A stretch of DNA of 55,346 nt from Caldifarciminota bacterium (GCA_027003075.1 JALWYV010000031.1:1-55346), one strand, 5' to 3'. Positions 7,088 to 16,217 are shown, counted from the stretch's first letter. Translations and numbers: made by a program. The notes: a model not told the origin generated them from the sequence alone.

Positions 7088-9145
7088 TTGAGCAGTCTGA
7101 AAAGGGAAATACGCCTGTTCGCTTTAGCGGGGATACTGGGGCTGATCCTCGTGGTCGGGGGTTTCTTTGCACTCGTCGTTATCCTCGCTATTAACTCAAG
7201 GGACCTGCCCGATATTGAGAGGATAGAGGCCTTCAAACCCCCTCAGGCTACGACCCTTTACGACCGCATGGGCAAGGTCATTTACCAGTTCTACGAGGAG
7301 AGGCGGGAGTACGTACCCCTTTCCAGAATTTCCCCCAACGTTCAGAAGGCCTTCATAGCCCTTGAGGACAAGCGATTTTATAAGCACTGGGGCGTTGATC
7401 TAAAGCGGACGTTTAAGGCTATGCTCGTTAACCTCCTGTCAATGAGGGTGAGGCAGGGGGGGTCAACCATCACGCAGCAGCTGGCCCGGAACATGTTCCT
7501 GACCCACAAGCGTACCCTGAACCGCAAGGTGAAGGAACTGGCGCTCGCCCTGAAGCTGGAGGCCACGTTCACGAAGGACGAGATCCTTGAGAGGTATCTG
7601 AACCAGATATATTTCGGTGAGGGTGTGTACGGTGTACAGTCGGCGGCGAGGTTCTACTTTGGGAAGGATGCAAAGGATCTGGATGTGAACGAGTCGGCCC
7701 TCCTCGCCGGTATACCGAAGAACCCAAACCGTTTTTCCCCTTACAGGAATCCCGAGCTGGCCGACAGAAGGCGCAGGATCGTACTCTGGAGGATGTACAA
7801 AGAGGGGTTTATAACGAAGGAGCAGTACGACAGTCTACTAAAGACCCCTCCGAAACTCCGGCCGAGGCCGAAGACCACCTTCGGTGGGGACGCCCCGTAC
7901 TTCGCGGAACTCGTAAGGCAGTACGTCATAGAGAAGTACGGTGAGAACTTCCTGTACCGTGGCGGAGGGAAGATATACACCACCCTTGACTTAGACCTCC
8001 AGAGGATAGCCGTGGGGGTGGTACGCACCTCCCTCAGCAACTACGAGAAGAAGTGGAAGAGGTTCCTCAAGCCCACCTACGAGGAGTACAATGGTGGAAA
8101 GCCTAAGTACCTTCAGGCTGCCCTCATGGCCGTGGATACGACCGGTGGCATACTGGCGTACGTGGGTGGACGGGATTTCCAGCATTCCCAGTTTGACCGG
8201 GTGAGGCAGGCGAGGAGACAGCCCGGATCCGCCTTCAAGATATTCGTGTACACGGCGGCCTTCTCCCGTGGGTGGTCCCCCGGGGACACCATAAGGGACG
8301 AACCTATAGAGATGATGGACGACATGGGTCGTATATGGACTCCCAAGAACTACGACGGTAAGTACGAGGGCCTTATAACGCTCCGCAGGGCGCTCGCCCT
8401 CTCCAAGAACGTCCCGGCTGTGAAACTAACCCTTGATGTGGGGCCCTGGTACGTGGCGGACATAGCCCGGAAGATGGGGGTTACCAGTCCCATAAAACCC
8501 TTCCCTTCCATGGCCCTCGGAGGGGTGGAGGTAACCGTATGGGATATGGTCAGGGCGGTTTCCACCCTCATGAACTACGGGAAGAGGCCCAACATATACT
8601 TCATAACCCGCATAGAGGATGCGTACGGGAACGTCCTTGAGGAGAACGGACCGGTTTACGTTCAGGTTCTGGATCCGAACGTCGCGAAGATGAGTACCTA
8701 CGCCTTAACCTACGTCGTGTGCTGCGGTACGGCCTACAACTCCCGGTACTACGGATGGGACAACTCCGTAATTCAGGCCGCCGGGAAGACGGGTACGACG
8801 GACGACTACCGGGACACGTGGTTCATCGGCTACTCCCCCTACATGGCCGTGGGGGTGTGGGTCGGGTACGACTCCCTGAGGGTGATCTTCCCCGGAGCAA
8901 CGGGGTCGGAGCTGGCCGTCCCCATATGGGCGAAGTTCATGACTCAGGCCCACAAGGGGCTGAAACCCCGCTACTTTGACCTGAAGGGACCCTTCCAATA
9001 CGCCACGCTGTGTAAGGAGAGCCTCCTACTGGCCCGGCCGTCCTGTCCGGAGAAAACCAACGAGATGTTCTGGGCGGGGAAGGTACCTCAGGATAGCTGC
9101 CCTATACACGTTGAAGGTGCAGAGGTACCTGTGCAGGAACGTTAA
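7088..9145 (+). CDS. mrcA: Bifunctional penicillin-binding protein 1A
   Basis: 685 residues; polymerises and cross-links peptidoglycan at the outer face of the inner membrane. One N-terminal membrane anchor (about 9-35). The glycosyltransferase family 51 domain has catalytic Glu93 in LEDKRFY, then RQGGSTITQQLARNMF and LNQIYFGEGVYGVQSAA. The transpeptidase domain has SAFK (Ser381/Lys384), SKN (439-441) and KTGT (from 567). The start is TTG, preceded by TAGAAT at 7 nt. A small hairpin-like sequence (TTTCTTT/AAAGAAA) lies at 7022-7039. Confidence 0.95.
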   Translation: MSSLKREIRLFALAGILGLILVVGGFFALVVILAINSRDLPDIERIEAFKPPQATTLYDRMGKVIYQFYEERREYVPLSRISPNVQKAFIALEDKRFYKHWGVDLKRTFKAMLVNLLSMRVRQGGSTITQQLARNMFLTHKRTLNRKVKELALALKLEATFTKDEILERYLNQIYFGEGVYGVQSAARFYFGKDAKDLDVNESALLAGIPKNPNRFSPYRNPELADRRRRIVLWRMYKEGFITKEQYDSLLKTPPKLRPRPKTTFGGDAPYFAELVRQYVIEKYGENFLYRGGGKIYTTLDLDLQRIAVGVVRTSLSNYEKKWKRFLKPTYEEYNGGKPKYLQAALMAVDTTGGILAYVGGRDFQHSQFDRVRQARRQPGSAFKIFVYTAAFSRGWSPGDTIRDEPIEMMDDMGRIWTPKNYDGKYEGLITLRRALALSKNVPAVKLTLDVGPWYVADIARKMGVTSPIKPFPSMALGGVEVTVWDMVRAVSTLMNYGKRPNIYFITRIEDAYGNVLEENGPVYVQVLDPNVAKMSTYALTYVVCCGTAYNSRYYGWDNSVIQAAGKTGTTDDYRDTWFIGYSPYMAVGVWVGYDSLRVIFPGATGSELAVPIWAKFMTQAHKGLKPRYFDLKGPFQYATLCKESLLLARPSCPEKTNEMFWAGKVPQDSCPIHVEGAEVPVQER

Positions 9146-9152
9146 TCGCCCG

Positions 9153-9158
9153 TAAAAT
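9153..9158 (+). promoter_or_regulatory. -10 box of the gene at 9165 (leaderless)
   Basis: TAAAAT, 6 nt before the ATG at 9165. Confidence 0.5.
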
Positions 9159-9164
9159 TATCCT

Positions 9165-9914
9165 ATGTTGACTTACTTGGGTTTAAATGTGGGAAATTTC
9201 CTTGATTACGTAAGGGTGCCGTCGGGGAGTCCGGAGAGGGACAGCGTTGAGGCCGTTTATCCCTTACCGGTTTACGGCTCCTGCACCGATCTCTCCGGCA
9301 AACTGGTAAAGGTGCGGATAATACGGGATACGACGGTGGATTCCACGTTTATCTGGGCGGGGGACGAATACTACCACAACCCGCTGCACAGGTTCGCGAA
9401 GTACAACGCTTCTCTCGGGGATTCGTGGGAGGCGTGGAACGACTGCATTTTGCCCCTGAACACCCCTGTACCCGTACCCGACGTTGACAGGGACAGCATA
9501 GCAGATACCATCATATACAGACCATCTACGGCCGTTGTGGAGAGTACGGATGCCGTGGTTGAGGGGATAGATGGCAACGTTAAGGTCGTTCTGGTATTGA
9601 ACAGCAAGTTGATAACCACGTCTTCCATGTCCCCCGACTCCACGCTGATGACGGAGTACCGGACCTACTACTACGTTCCCGACTTCGGCATAACTAAGGT
9701 CATGTGGGACAGCACTACCACGACGGTATTCTTCGGCTCCTTCTCAAACACGGGGACCATATCCGTAGGTGTGGGCAAGGTGATAAGGGTCCTGAGCGTG
9801 GAGGAAGATGGATTGACCGAACTTGAAGTTCCTGCCGGGCCCTTCTACGACGTGAGTGGCAGGAGGACGACCCGAAAAGGGAGGCTCAGGAAGGGGAGGA
9901 TAGTTATATTTTAG
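9165..9914 (+). CDS. Hypothetical, probably secreted beta-rich protein with YDVSG-type C-terminus
   Basis: 249 residues, rich in Thr/Val/Asp and low in Lys, typical of an extracytoplasmic beta protein. No classical signal peptide follows the ATG, which is fixed by TAAAAT 6 nt upstream. The C-terminal 25 residues (FYDVSGRRTTRKGRLRKGRI) resemble the YDVSGR...G motif of type 9/FlgD-like C-terminal sorting segments of FCB-group secreted proteins, although the usual final Tyr-Phe strand is atypical here. Function unknown. It converges with the gene at 9962. Confidence 0.75.
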   Translation: MLTYLGLNVGNFLDYVRVPSGSPERDSVEAVYPLPVYGSCTDLSGKLVKVRIIRDTTVDSTFIWAGDEYYHNPLHRFAKYNASLGDSWEAWNDCILPLNTPVPVPDVDRDSIADTIIYRPSTAVVESTDAVVEGIDGNVKVVLVLNSKLITTSSMSPDSTLMTEYRTYYYVPDFGITKVMWDSTTTTVFFGSFSNTGTISVGVGKVIRVLSVEEDGLTELEVPAGPFYDVSGRRTTRKGRLRKGRIVIF

Positions 9915-9961
9915 ACGGTTAGTTGGCACGGGCTTACCCTTTCTCGTCCCTTACCTCACCA

Positions 9962-10492
9962 TCACCTTCCGTATATCAGGATTCCAAGGTGGGCCACGGC
10001 CATGTTCTCCTTTATCCAGTCCCTGACACCGAGTATATCGTACCTGACCTGAGCGAGAAGGGAGACCTCCGGAGTTATGGCCCACTCAAACCCCATGCCA
10101 AAAATGACGTCCGGTCTGAGCTTGTAGAAGTCAAATGTCTCCCCAACGACACCGGGCAGCCCCATTATACCGAGGCCGAAGGACAGGTAAGCGAAGGTAC
10201 CGTTGGACTGGGTGAACTCCCTCTGGCCGAGGACAGGGATACGGGTTGAGAAGTCCAGAGAAAAACCGGTGCCGCTGTCGGGGGAATATATGCCGTGGGC
10301 GGTTATGAGGAAGGCGAGAGGTTCGTACCAGTTCCCTATGGCGACCATGGGACCACCCCCCACACCGAACTTCCCTATACGCTTGCCGTAATATCCGCTT
10401 ACGAACACACCGTAGGCGTTCTTTATGGTCTCACCATGCTCCGGCGGATTAACGTCGGTGTTCACCTGAGATATGAGGAGGAAGGTCAACAT
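9962..10492 (-). CDS. Small outer-membrane beta-barrel-like protein
   Basis: 176 residues with alternating hydrophobic/polar strands (VFVSGYYGKRIGKFGVGGGP, YLSFGLGIMGL, PEVSLLAQVRYDI) ending with a terminal strand HLGILIYGR, like 8-stranded OMP families. The N-terminus MLTFLLISQVNTDVNP is far shorter than a normal signal peptide, but the ATG is fixed by TATAAT 7 nt upstream. The specific role is unknown. Confidence 0.7.
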   Translation of the reverse strand: MLTFLLISQVNTDVNPPEHGETIKNAYGVFVSGYYGKRIGKFGVGGGPMVAIGNWYEPLAFLITAHGIYSPDSGTGFSLDFSTRIPVLGQREFTQSNGTFAYLSFGLGIMGLPGVVGETFDFYKLRPDVIFGMGFEWAITPEVSLLAQVRYDILGVRDWIKENMAVAHLGILIYGR

Positions 10493-10499
10493 TACGGGA

Positions 10500-10505
10500 A
10501 TTATA
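10500..10505 (-). promoter_or_regulatory. -10 box of the gene at 9962-10492 (leaderless)
   Basis: TATAAT on the minus strand, 7 nt before the ATG at 10492; it overlaps the stop codon of the upstream membrane-protein gene. Confidence 0.55.
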
Positions 10506-11829
10506 CCGTTGAGTGCGGATCTGTGAAGGCCCTGAGCGTAAACCCAATAAATACGACCTCTAAAGGCACGAGGTAGAGCTTAAAGCGCAGGGCGTCAAAG
10601 TTCCCGAAGGGGTTGTATAGAGCGTATAGGAGTAGAAGAAGGAAGTAAGAGAGTACGACGTACCTGTACTCAACCCTACCGCATGCCCACGTACACATGA
10701 TCGCCGGCAGAAGTAGAATTCCGTACAGCCCTATCAGGATTAGGAACGGCCACTTTAAAAACCCCAACCTGCGGAAGAAGGTGGAGGATGAGAAGGAGGG
10801 TACGAGAAGGGAAAGAACGTTGAGGGGTACCCTCTTCAGCATGACGAGCAGATCGCCCCCGTTTATCTCCACGAACAGCAGTTCACGGAAACAGGAGGAG
10901 TACTCCCGATTGTTTACCTGAAAGAGCTGGAAGTAAAGGTTCAGTTTATCGTCCGAGAAACCCATGGTTGAAGGGTTCCCAACACCGTTGGACTCAAGGC
11001 AGGGAGTGAGTTTGTCCCCAACGTCTTTGAGGAGGTCGGCGACGTCCGTATAGGGTTCCCCTCTTTGCCTCTCCACGTGCAGGGCGTAGGCCCACAGGTA
11101 GAAGTTGGACTGATCTCCGCACCTTCTGGCGTGGTAGAGGTTGACTCCCAACGGCAGGGCCACGGCCAGCAGGGAGGGTGCAAGGAGGACTTTCCTGCGA
11201 AGGACCATCAGAATGACAGGTATACCGATAAGTGAAACTTCGGGTCTGAGAAAGGCGGCCAGGGATAAAAAGGGAAGGGATAAGAGCATATCCAGAGTGT
11301 TGCCCTTCCTGATGTACCTGATAAGGAAGTAGGCGTACGCGAGGAGAAAAGAGGACGTGGGAGCCTCAAGCATGAGGAAGGGGAGATAGTAGAAGACCAC
11401 AGGAAGGACGAGCAGGGCGATAGTTAGATTGAGTCTGTACTTACCGGGGTTGAGTTCCCACAGGAGAAGGGCGAGGAGGTTCGCGAACAGGAGGGAGAAG
11501 AACAGGATGTAGTACAGGGGGAAATACTCCCCAAAGGCTGCCATAAACGGGATGAAGACGTAGGACTGTACTACCCTGTAGCAAAGGTGAAGGACGTTAT
11601 CCCCCACGACCCTTATGGGTTCGCCGTACTTGAGGATGGCGTAGGCAGGTGGTAGGTAGTACAGGAAGGTATCGGAAGACTTGCCAACGAAATCGGTGAG
11701 GAGGAGATTTTCCATGGAACCGAGGGGAGCCGTAAGGGAGATACCCCTGCGGAGGGCGTTGGCAACCTTGAAGAGTGCGGGTATCAGGTACAGAAGGGAT
11801 ACGAGAAGGTGGAACCTGAGTCGCCTCAT
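10501..11829 (-). CDS. Polytopic membrane protein, GT-C glycosyltransferase-like architecture
   Basis: About 442 residues with ten or more hydrophobic helices (LLVSLLYLIPALFKV, PLYYILFFSLLFANLLALLL, LTIALLVLPVVFYYLPFLML, and others) and a larger polar loop around residues 250-330. This layout resembles GT-C membrane glycosyltransferases, but I see no diagnostic DD/DE motif, so the activity is a guess. The ATG at 11829 overlaps the stop of the AAA+ gene as ATGA, so the two are co-translated; a longer start at 11844 exists. Confidence 0.75.
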   Translation of the reverse strand: MRRLRFHLLVSLLYLIPALFKVANALRRGISLTAPLGSMENLLLTDFVGKSSDTFLYYLPPAYAILKYGEPIRVVGDNVLHLCYRVVQSYVFIPFMAAFGEYFPLYYILFFSLLFANLLALLLWELNPGKYRLNLTIALLVLPVVFYYLPFLMLEAPTSSFLLAYAYFLIRYIRKGNTLDMLLSLPFLSLAAFLRPEVSLIGIPVILMVLRRKVLLAPSLLAVALPLGVNLYHARRCGDQSNFYLWAYALHVERQRGEPYTDVADLLKDVGDKLTPCLESNGVGNPSTMGFSDDKLNLYFQLFQVNNREYSSCFRELLFVEINGGDLLVMLKRVPLNVLSLLVPSFSSSTFFRRLGFLKWPFLILIGLYGILLLPAIMCTWACGRVEYRYVVLSYFLLLLLYALYNPFGNFDALRFKLYLVPLEVVFIGFTLRAFTDPHSTV

Positions 11830-12788
11830 CTGTACTCTTCCCATCCCGGAGGTGTACTGTCCTGCCCCACCCTTGTCTTAATGTGGTACGGAAGGTCCCT
11901 AAAACGTAATACGCACTGTGAAATGCTCAGGGTGAAGCGGAGGGCGTTGTTCAGTTCGCTCAGACTGTTGGGCCACTGGTAGGTGTGAAGGATGTCCAGA
12001 AAGCCCTCCTCCATCTCCACCCTATCCCTGCAACCCTTCTCCTGCTCTATCCCCCGGAGGATGTGTTCAAACAGCAGAAGCCTCTCCTTGGGTGAACGTC
12101 CGGAGAGCGGGGGAAGATAAAAGAAGGGAATCGTGGAGAGGATTTCCGGAACCTCTTCACCTTCAACCATGAATATGGCCTGATAGCCCTGTCTGTGTAT
12201 CTCGTTCATAACGGACAGGAGGTCCCCTTCGTTCTGAAAGCGGGATACGTCCACAACCACGTCTCTGGCATCCTCCATATCCTCCACCTTAAACCCCATG
12301 GAAGGGCCGGTTATATGGAAGGCATCTCTGTACCTTTCCCCGAGGAGAACTTTTATGAGCTTGGTCTTACCCACACCGTTCGGGCCGTACAGCCCCACCC
12401 ACGGCTTGAGCGGGCTGTTTATCAGGGTTGAAAGGACGTTGTAGAGGTACCTGCTGTACCCGTAATAGGCCACGTACCTGACCCTTTCGGGATACCTCAC
12501 ACCGAAGGTGCGGTCGTACAGGTCCACGAGCCTGTCCCTCGGACTCCTCTTTGCGTACTCTCTGAGGAAGCCGTTTATTTCCTCCGGCGACGAGAACCTG
12601 TAGTCCACCGTAGGTGGTACTCTACCGTCCCCCCCTAACATCACAGTTACGAAGTTCTCGGATATTTCCCTCACGCTCTCCCCGGAGATCTCCTCGTCAA
12701 CCACCACAACGTCCGGAAAACTCGTGATCGTATATACCCGTGTGTACCCTTCGGTACTAACCTTTCCCGATAGGTTCAGGATGCGCAT
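11826..12788 (-). CDS. Degenerate NtrC-like AAA+ protein without DNA-binding domain
   Basis: 320 residues. Residues about 20-100 (FPDVVVVDEEISGESVREI...) look like an eroded receiver domain. An AAA+ module follows, with Walker A GPNGVGKTKLI and a Walker B-like DVVVDVSRF that lacks the usual acidic pair. The C-terminal YQWPNSLSELNNALRFTL matches the Y-WPGNVRELENA lid element of sigma-54 activators. The GAFTGA loop that contacts sigma-54 and the Fis-type helix-turn-helix are absent, so it is unlikely to be a normal activator. Coupled to the membrane protein at 10501-11829. TAAAAT lies 7 nt before the ATG. Confidence 0.75.
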   Translation of the reverse strand: MRILNLSGKVSTEGYTRVYTITSFPDVVVVDEEISGESVREISENFVTVMLGGDGRVPPTVDYRFSSPEEINGFLREYAKRSPRDRLVDLYDRTFGVRYPERVRYVAYYGYSRYLYNVLSTLINSPLKPWVGLYGPNGVGKTKLIKVLLGERYRDAFHITGPSMGFKVEDMEDARDVVVDVSRFQNEGDLLSVMNEIHRQGYQAIFMVEGEEVPEILSTIPFFYLPPLSGRSPKERLLLFEHILRGIEQEKGCRDRVEMEEGFLDILHTYQWPNSLSELNNALRFTLSISQCVLRFRDLPYHIKTRVGQDSTPPGWEEYR

Positions 12789-12795
12789 GGTGTCA

Positions 12796-12801
12796 ATTTT
12801 A
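12796..12801 (-). promoter_or_regulatory. -10 box of the AAA+/membrane-protein operon (leaderless)
   Basis: TAAAAT on the minus strand, 7 nt before the ATG at 12788. Confidence 0.5.
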
Positions 12802-12807
12802 GGTGCG

Positions 12808-13551
12808 TCAGTGCTTTATGAGGACCTGGAAGATGGTCATGGCGACCACAGATAAGGTTATGGTCGTGGCAACTATCTGGGAAGACGTATCTTTAAGGGC
12901 ATCGGAAAGGAGTTCCGAGAAGGCTATCCAGAGCATGGCACCGGCGGCGAAGCCGAGACCCACGGGCAGGAAAGGCCTGAAGACTTCAACGAAAAGGTAA
13001 GAGGGTACGGCCATAAGGGGCTGGGGAAGTGACGTGAAGATGGACCACAGAGCAGCCCATATCCAGTGTACCCCCCGCGGCACCATCACAAGGGACACGG
13101 CGAGGCCTTCGGGAATGTTGTGAACGGCAATGGCCAGACTTATGAAGGTACCGAACTTCTCACCCCCACCGAAGGACACCCCCACACCCACCCCCTCGGC
13201 GAAGGAGTGGGCCACCATCACTCCGATTATAAGAAGGACCTTGCGGGCGTCCACGCCACTTAGAATGCCAAGGTGGATGTCGTCGTGGTCGTGAAGTAGA
13301 CGATGGCTCAGGATGATGAAGCCGAGGCCTATAAGCACTCCTAAGACCGTTTTGAGCATACCATACGCGAGCCCTTCGTGTATAAGGCTGAAGCTCGCCG
13401 TTATCATGAGACCGGCGGCTATGGCGTTGGCTATGCCGAGGTACTTCCGCTGGAATCTCTTAAATACGGCGAAGGGTAAGGCCCCGAGACCGGTGGCCAT
13501 CGCCGTGAGTAGAGCGTAAACGAAAACCCTCCATACGTTAACGTTTTCCAC
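12808..13551 (-). CDS. ZIP-family divalent metal transporter
   Basis: 247 residues, about eight membrane helices. The two ZIP signature helices are present: HSFAEGVGVG (helix IV) and HNIPEGLAVS (helix V), whose His/Glu residues bind the metal. The cytoplasmic loop HRLLHDHDDIH is a likely His-rich metal site. Probably imports Zn2+ or another divalent cation across the inner membrane. It starts with GTG, 6 nt after TAAAAT. Confidence 0.92.
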   Translation of the reverse strand: MENVNVWRVFVYALLTAMATGLGALPFAVFKRFQRKYLGIANAIAAGLMITASFSLIHEGLAYGMLKTVLGVLIGLGFIILSHRLLHDHDDIHLGILSGVDARKVLLIIGVMVAHSFAEGVGVGVSFGGGEKFGTFISLAIAVHNIPEGLAVSLVMVPRGVHWIWAALWSIFTSLPQPLMAVPSYLFVEVFRPFLPVGLGFAAGAMLWIAFSELLSDALKDTSSQIVATTITLSVVAMTIFQVLIKH

Positions 13552-13557
13552 GAAGCG

Positions 13558-13563
13558 ATTTTA
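13558..13563 (-). promoter_or_regulatory. -10 box of the ZIP transporter gene (leaderless, GTG start)
   Basis: TAAAAT on the minus strand, 6 nt before the GTG at 13551. Confidence 0.5.
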
Positions 13564-13784
13564 AGCGTGTTCGGACAAAGGAAACACCGAAGACTGTCGT
13601 GGGTATTTAGTCCCACCTGCGATGGTGCTTAAACAACTGGGACTTGAGCAGTTGAGGTAGTCGGGGCGATCACCAAAATAGCCTGAAAGGTATTGACATA
13701 GAGGCCTTCAACGAACGGTCGGATGGAACGTTTAGGGAACTTGGAGAGATTGGGGATGCAACCGCAGACGGGTAAGGGATGAAC
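13564..13784. other. Intergenic stretch with two short hairpins and an ORF remnant
   Basis: No gene of useful length. Two perfect small inverted repeats stand 17 nt apart: GTGGG/CCCAC (13599-13616) and CAACTG/CAGTTG (13634-13654). An open frame on the plus strand to about 13772 reads GIDIEAFNERSDGTFRELGE and has no start codon. It could be a decayed gene end or a small structured RNA; neither can be decided from the sequence. Confidence 0.3.
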
Positions 13785-14162
13785 CTATTCCCCTACGAAC
13801 CTTAACCTCACTAACAGGTCCCCCTCCTGCACTATGTCCCCCTCGGAGGCCCGCACCTCAACGACCTCCGCATCCTCGTGGGCAGTCAGGGTGGTCTCCA
13901 TCTTCATCGCCTCTATCACGACGAGGGTATCCCCCGCCTTCACCCTCTGCCCCTCCTCAACCACCACCTTAACCACCCTGCCCGTCATGGGCGCCCTGAC
14001 CTCGTCCCTCTTCTCCTCGTGGGTGGCGGAGGCGAACCCCGGAGCCGTGCTGACGAAGTAGTGCCGGCCCTCGTAGAGGACCTCGTACCCTCCCTTCACC
14101 TTCCTTACGGCGAACCTCTTACCGTTCAGGACGTACCACCTACCGTACCTCTTCGCCTCCAT
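13785..14162 (-). CDS. Biotinyl/lipoyl carrier domain protein
   Basis: 125 residues. The C-terminal 70 residues form a complete biotinyl domain ([15 protein letters not shown], then VIEAMKMET with the biotinylated Lys, then [14 protein letters not shown]), as in the carrier subunit of acyl-CoA, pyruvate or oxaloacetate carboxylases. The N-terminal 50 residues are a small beta domain often found in stand-alone carriers. It is distinct from AccB at 41720-42205. It overlaps the membrane-protein gene by 23 nt; no carboxyltransferase or biotin carboxylase gene is adjacent. Confidence 0.85.
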   Translation of the reverse strand: MEAKRYGRWYVLNGKRFAVRKVKGGYEVLYEGRHYFVSTAPGFASATHEEKRDEVRAPMTGRVVKVVVEEGQRVKAGDTLVVIEAMKMETTLTAHEDAEVVEVRASEGDIVQEGDLLVRLRFVGE

Positions 14163-15303
14163 CCCTCACCTCCGAAAGGCTGGCGACGGGACGCACCTTG
14201 AAGATGTCTATCCCGTCCTTCTCCTTGAGGATGCGGGCGTAGGTGTGGAGTCTTCCCGTCCAGGTCAGGCTCGTCCAGTAGGAGAGGGCCCCCAAAAGGA
14301 AGACCAGCATCCAGAGGTCAAAGACCAGGGAGAAGGCGTAGGTCGTGGAAGTGGGAATTGGGGTGTTGGTGGGGGCGTAGACGTCCATCGGCAGTATAAA
14401 GGCCAGGTAGTACGCCACCGGATAGGGGAGCTGGGGAAGGGTGAAGTGGAAGAGGGCGGGGTAATACACGAACTTGAACCTCGGAAGCAGGAACTCAAGG
14501 ATGCGGGCGGAGAGCCTTACGGCCTTGAAGAGGGCGAAGGTGAAGATGGAGAAGGCGACCACCTTCAGGGAGTATATCCAGACCTCGTAGAGGACGAACC
14601 TGTGGAGTTTCTCGTTGAATATGCTGAAGCCCTCGTAGTAGAGGTCAAAGGTGTCCCCCTCCATGGAGACGGAGACGGCCGGCCCGTATATCAGGACGAA
14701 GGCCCACCCCACCAACATGTAGATCAGGAGGAGGGAGAGGAGGACGAGGAAGCCGAAGGTCAGGAGGATCACAACGACGGCGGGGTAGAAGAGGCCGGAT
14801 ACCCTCCCCCATACGGACGTAAGGGCGTGGACGACTACGACGACTACCCCCACGCCGATGAGGACTAGGGCCGTTGTCCAGAAGAGGCCGCTCCGCTTGA
14901 TCGCCTCTTTAATGGCCGAGGGTAAGGGGTAGAACGGGTCCCCCCTCTGACTCTCCAACTCCAGTTTGGAGACCCCTATCCCCGCCGTAAAGTACGCCCA
15001 CAGGAGGAGGAGGACGCCGAAGGACCATACGGCCTTGGACAGGGTGCCGAACTTACTCCAGTCCGTCTCAAGGAGGAACTTCCCTCCCCTCTCCGCCACA
15101 TAGACCGGGAAACTCTTCGCCCACAGGGGGACGGGGAAGAGGTGGTGGAGGTTCCAGACGCGGGAGATGTCCAGACCGGATAGGTAGTAGGCGGCGTAGG
15201 TGAGGGCCGAGTAGGCCCCCAGACCGACCACCAGAAATACGAAGGACAGCGTCAGCTTCTTAACCGTAAGGGCGTTCAGGGGGTAGTTCCATACGTCCCT
15301 CAT
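14140..15303 (-). CDS. Polytopic membrane protein of unknown function
   Basis: 387 residues with about seven to eight hydrophobic segments ([81 protein letters not shown], and others) and a polar C-terminal tail of about 40 residues. No family recognised. Its ATG overlaps the pyrB stop (ATGA), and its end overlaps the biotinyl carrier gene, so the three are translationally coupled. Confidence 0.75.
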   Translation of the reverse strand: MRDVWNYPLNALTVKKLTLSFVFLVVGLGAYSALTYAAYYLSGLDISRVWNLHHLFPVPLWAKSFPVYVAERGGKFLLETDWSKFGTLSKAVWSFGVLLLLWAYFTAGIGVSKLELESQRGDPFYPLPSAIKEAIKRSGLFWTTALVLIGVGVVVVVVHALTSVWGRVSGLFYPAVVVILLTFGFLVLLSLLLIYMLVGWAFVLIYGPAVSVSMEGDTFDLYYEGFSIFNEKLHRFVLYEVWIYSLKVVAFSIFTFALFKAVRLSARILEFLLPRFKFVYYPALFHFTLPQLPYPVAYYLAFILPMDVYAPTNTPIPTSTTYAFSLVFDLWMLVFLLGALSYWTSLTWTGRLHTYARILKEKDGIDIFKVRPVASLSEVRDGGEEVR

Positions 15304-16217
15304 CCGAGATCCTCCGCCTTTGCCAACAGATGGTAGAGGACGGCCATCCTGACGGCGACGCCGTTCCTGACCTGCTCCAGTATGACCGTATTGGGCCTCT
15401 CCTGGGCTTCCCAGTCCATCTCAACCCCCCAGTTCACCGGCCCCGGATGCATGAGGAGGGTATCCTCCCGAAGGGCCTTGAGCCTCTCCCTCGTCATCCC
15501 CCAGAAACGCCTGTACTCCCTGACGGAGGGTACGAAGGAGCCTTCCATCCTCTCTCTCTGGAGCCTCAAGACCATAACGACGTCCGCCTCCGGGAGGGCG
15601 TCGTCCAACTCTACGACCTTCGCACCGAGTTCCTCAAACTCCCTCGGCAGGAGGGTCGGGGGGCCGGAGAACAGGACCTCGCTACCGTACATCCGCCACA
15701 GGAACAGGTTGGAGCGGGCCACCCGCGAGTGGAGGATGTCCCCCACTATCAGGACCTTGAGGCCGCTCAAGGTTCCGAGCCTCCTCTTTACGGTGAAGGC
15801 GTCAAGGAGGGCCTGGGTGGGATGCTCGTGGGAGCCATCGCCGGCGTTTATGACGCTGGCCTTGGTGTGGCGGGCGACGAAGTGGGCGGCCCCCGGGGCG
15901 GAGTGCCTTATCACTATACCGTCCACCTCCATCGCCTGAAGGTTGTATAAGGTGTCAAGGAAGGTCTCCCCCTTTTTCATTGAGGACTTGGCCGGGGAGA
16001 AGTTGAGGGTGTCAGCCGAAAGCCTCTTGGCAGCCATCTCAAAGGAGGCCTGGGTACGGGTGGAAGGTTCCATAAACATGAAGAGGACGGTCTTACCCCG
16101 GAGGGTGGGGAGCTTGCGGGAGGGCTGATCCAGTACCTTCAGGAATACCTCTGCGCTCTCTAATACCCTGTCAAGAAAATCCTTATCCGCCGTCTCAATA
16201 TCCAGAAGATGCTTCAT
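15300..16217 (-). CDS. pyrB: Aspartate carbamoyltransferase, catalytic chain
   Basis: Condenses carbamoyl phosphate with aspartate in pyrimidine synthesis. About 305 residues: EPSTRTQASFEMAAKRL (carbamoyl-phosphate site), AGDGSHEHPTQALLDAF and MHPGPVNWGVEM are diagnostic. I start it at the ATG at 16217 (MKHLLDIETADKDFL), the usual N-terminus of the family, because TAAAAT lies 10 nt upstream; a TTG 60 nt further up is open but lies upstream of that -10 box. No pyrI is present. Confidence 0.95.
   Translation of the reverse strand: MKHLLDIETADKDFLDRVLESAEVFLKVLDQPSRKLPTLRGKTVLFMFMEPSTRTQASFEMAAKRLSADTLNFSPAKSSMKKGETFLDTLYNLQAMEVDGIVIRHSAPGAAHFVARHTKASVINAGDGSHEHPTQALLDAFTVKRRLGTLSGLKVLIVGDILHSRVARSNLFLWRMYGSEVLFSGPPTLLPREFEELGAKVVELDDALPEADVVMVLRLQRERMEGSFVPSVREYRRFWGMTRERLKALREDTLLMHPGPVNWGVEMDWEAQERPNTVILEQVRNGVAVRMAVLYHLLAKAEDLG

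Noticed and set aside
14245-14868. 207-codon plus-strand ORF opposite the membrane-protein gene
   Set aside because: Composition (Gly/Glu/Val-rich, repetitive) is that of an antisense shadow of a GC-rich membrane gene; no start signals.
15330-15950. 206-codon plus-strand ORF opposite pyrB
   Set aside because: Shadow of pyrB, whose diagnostic motifs are intact on the other strand.
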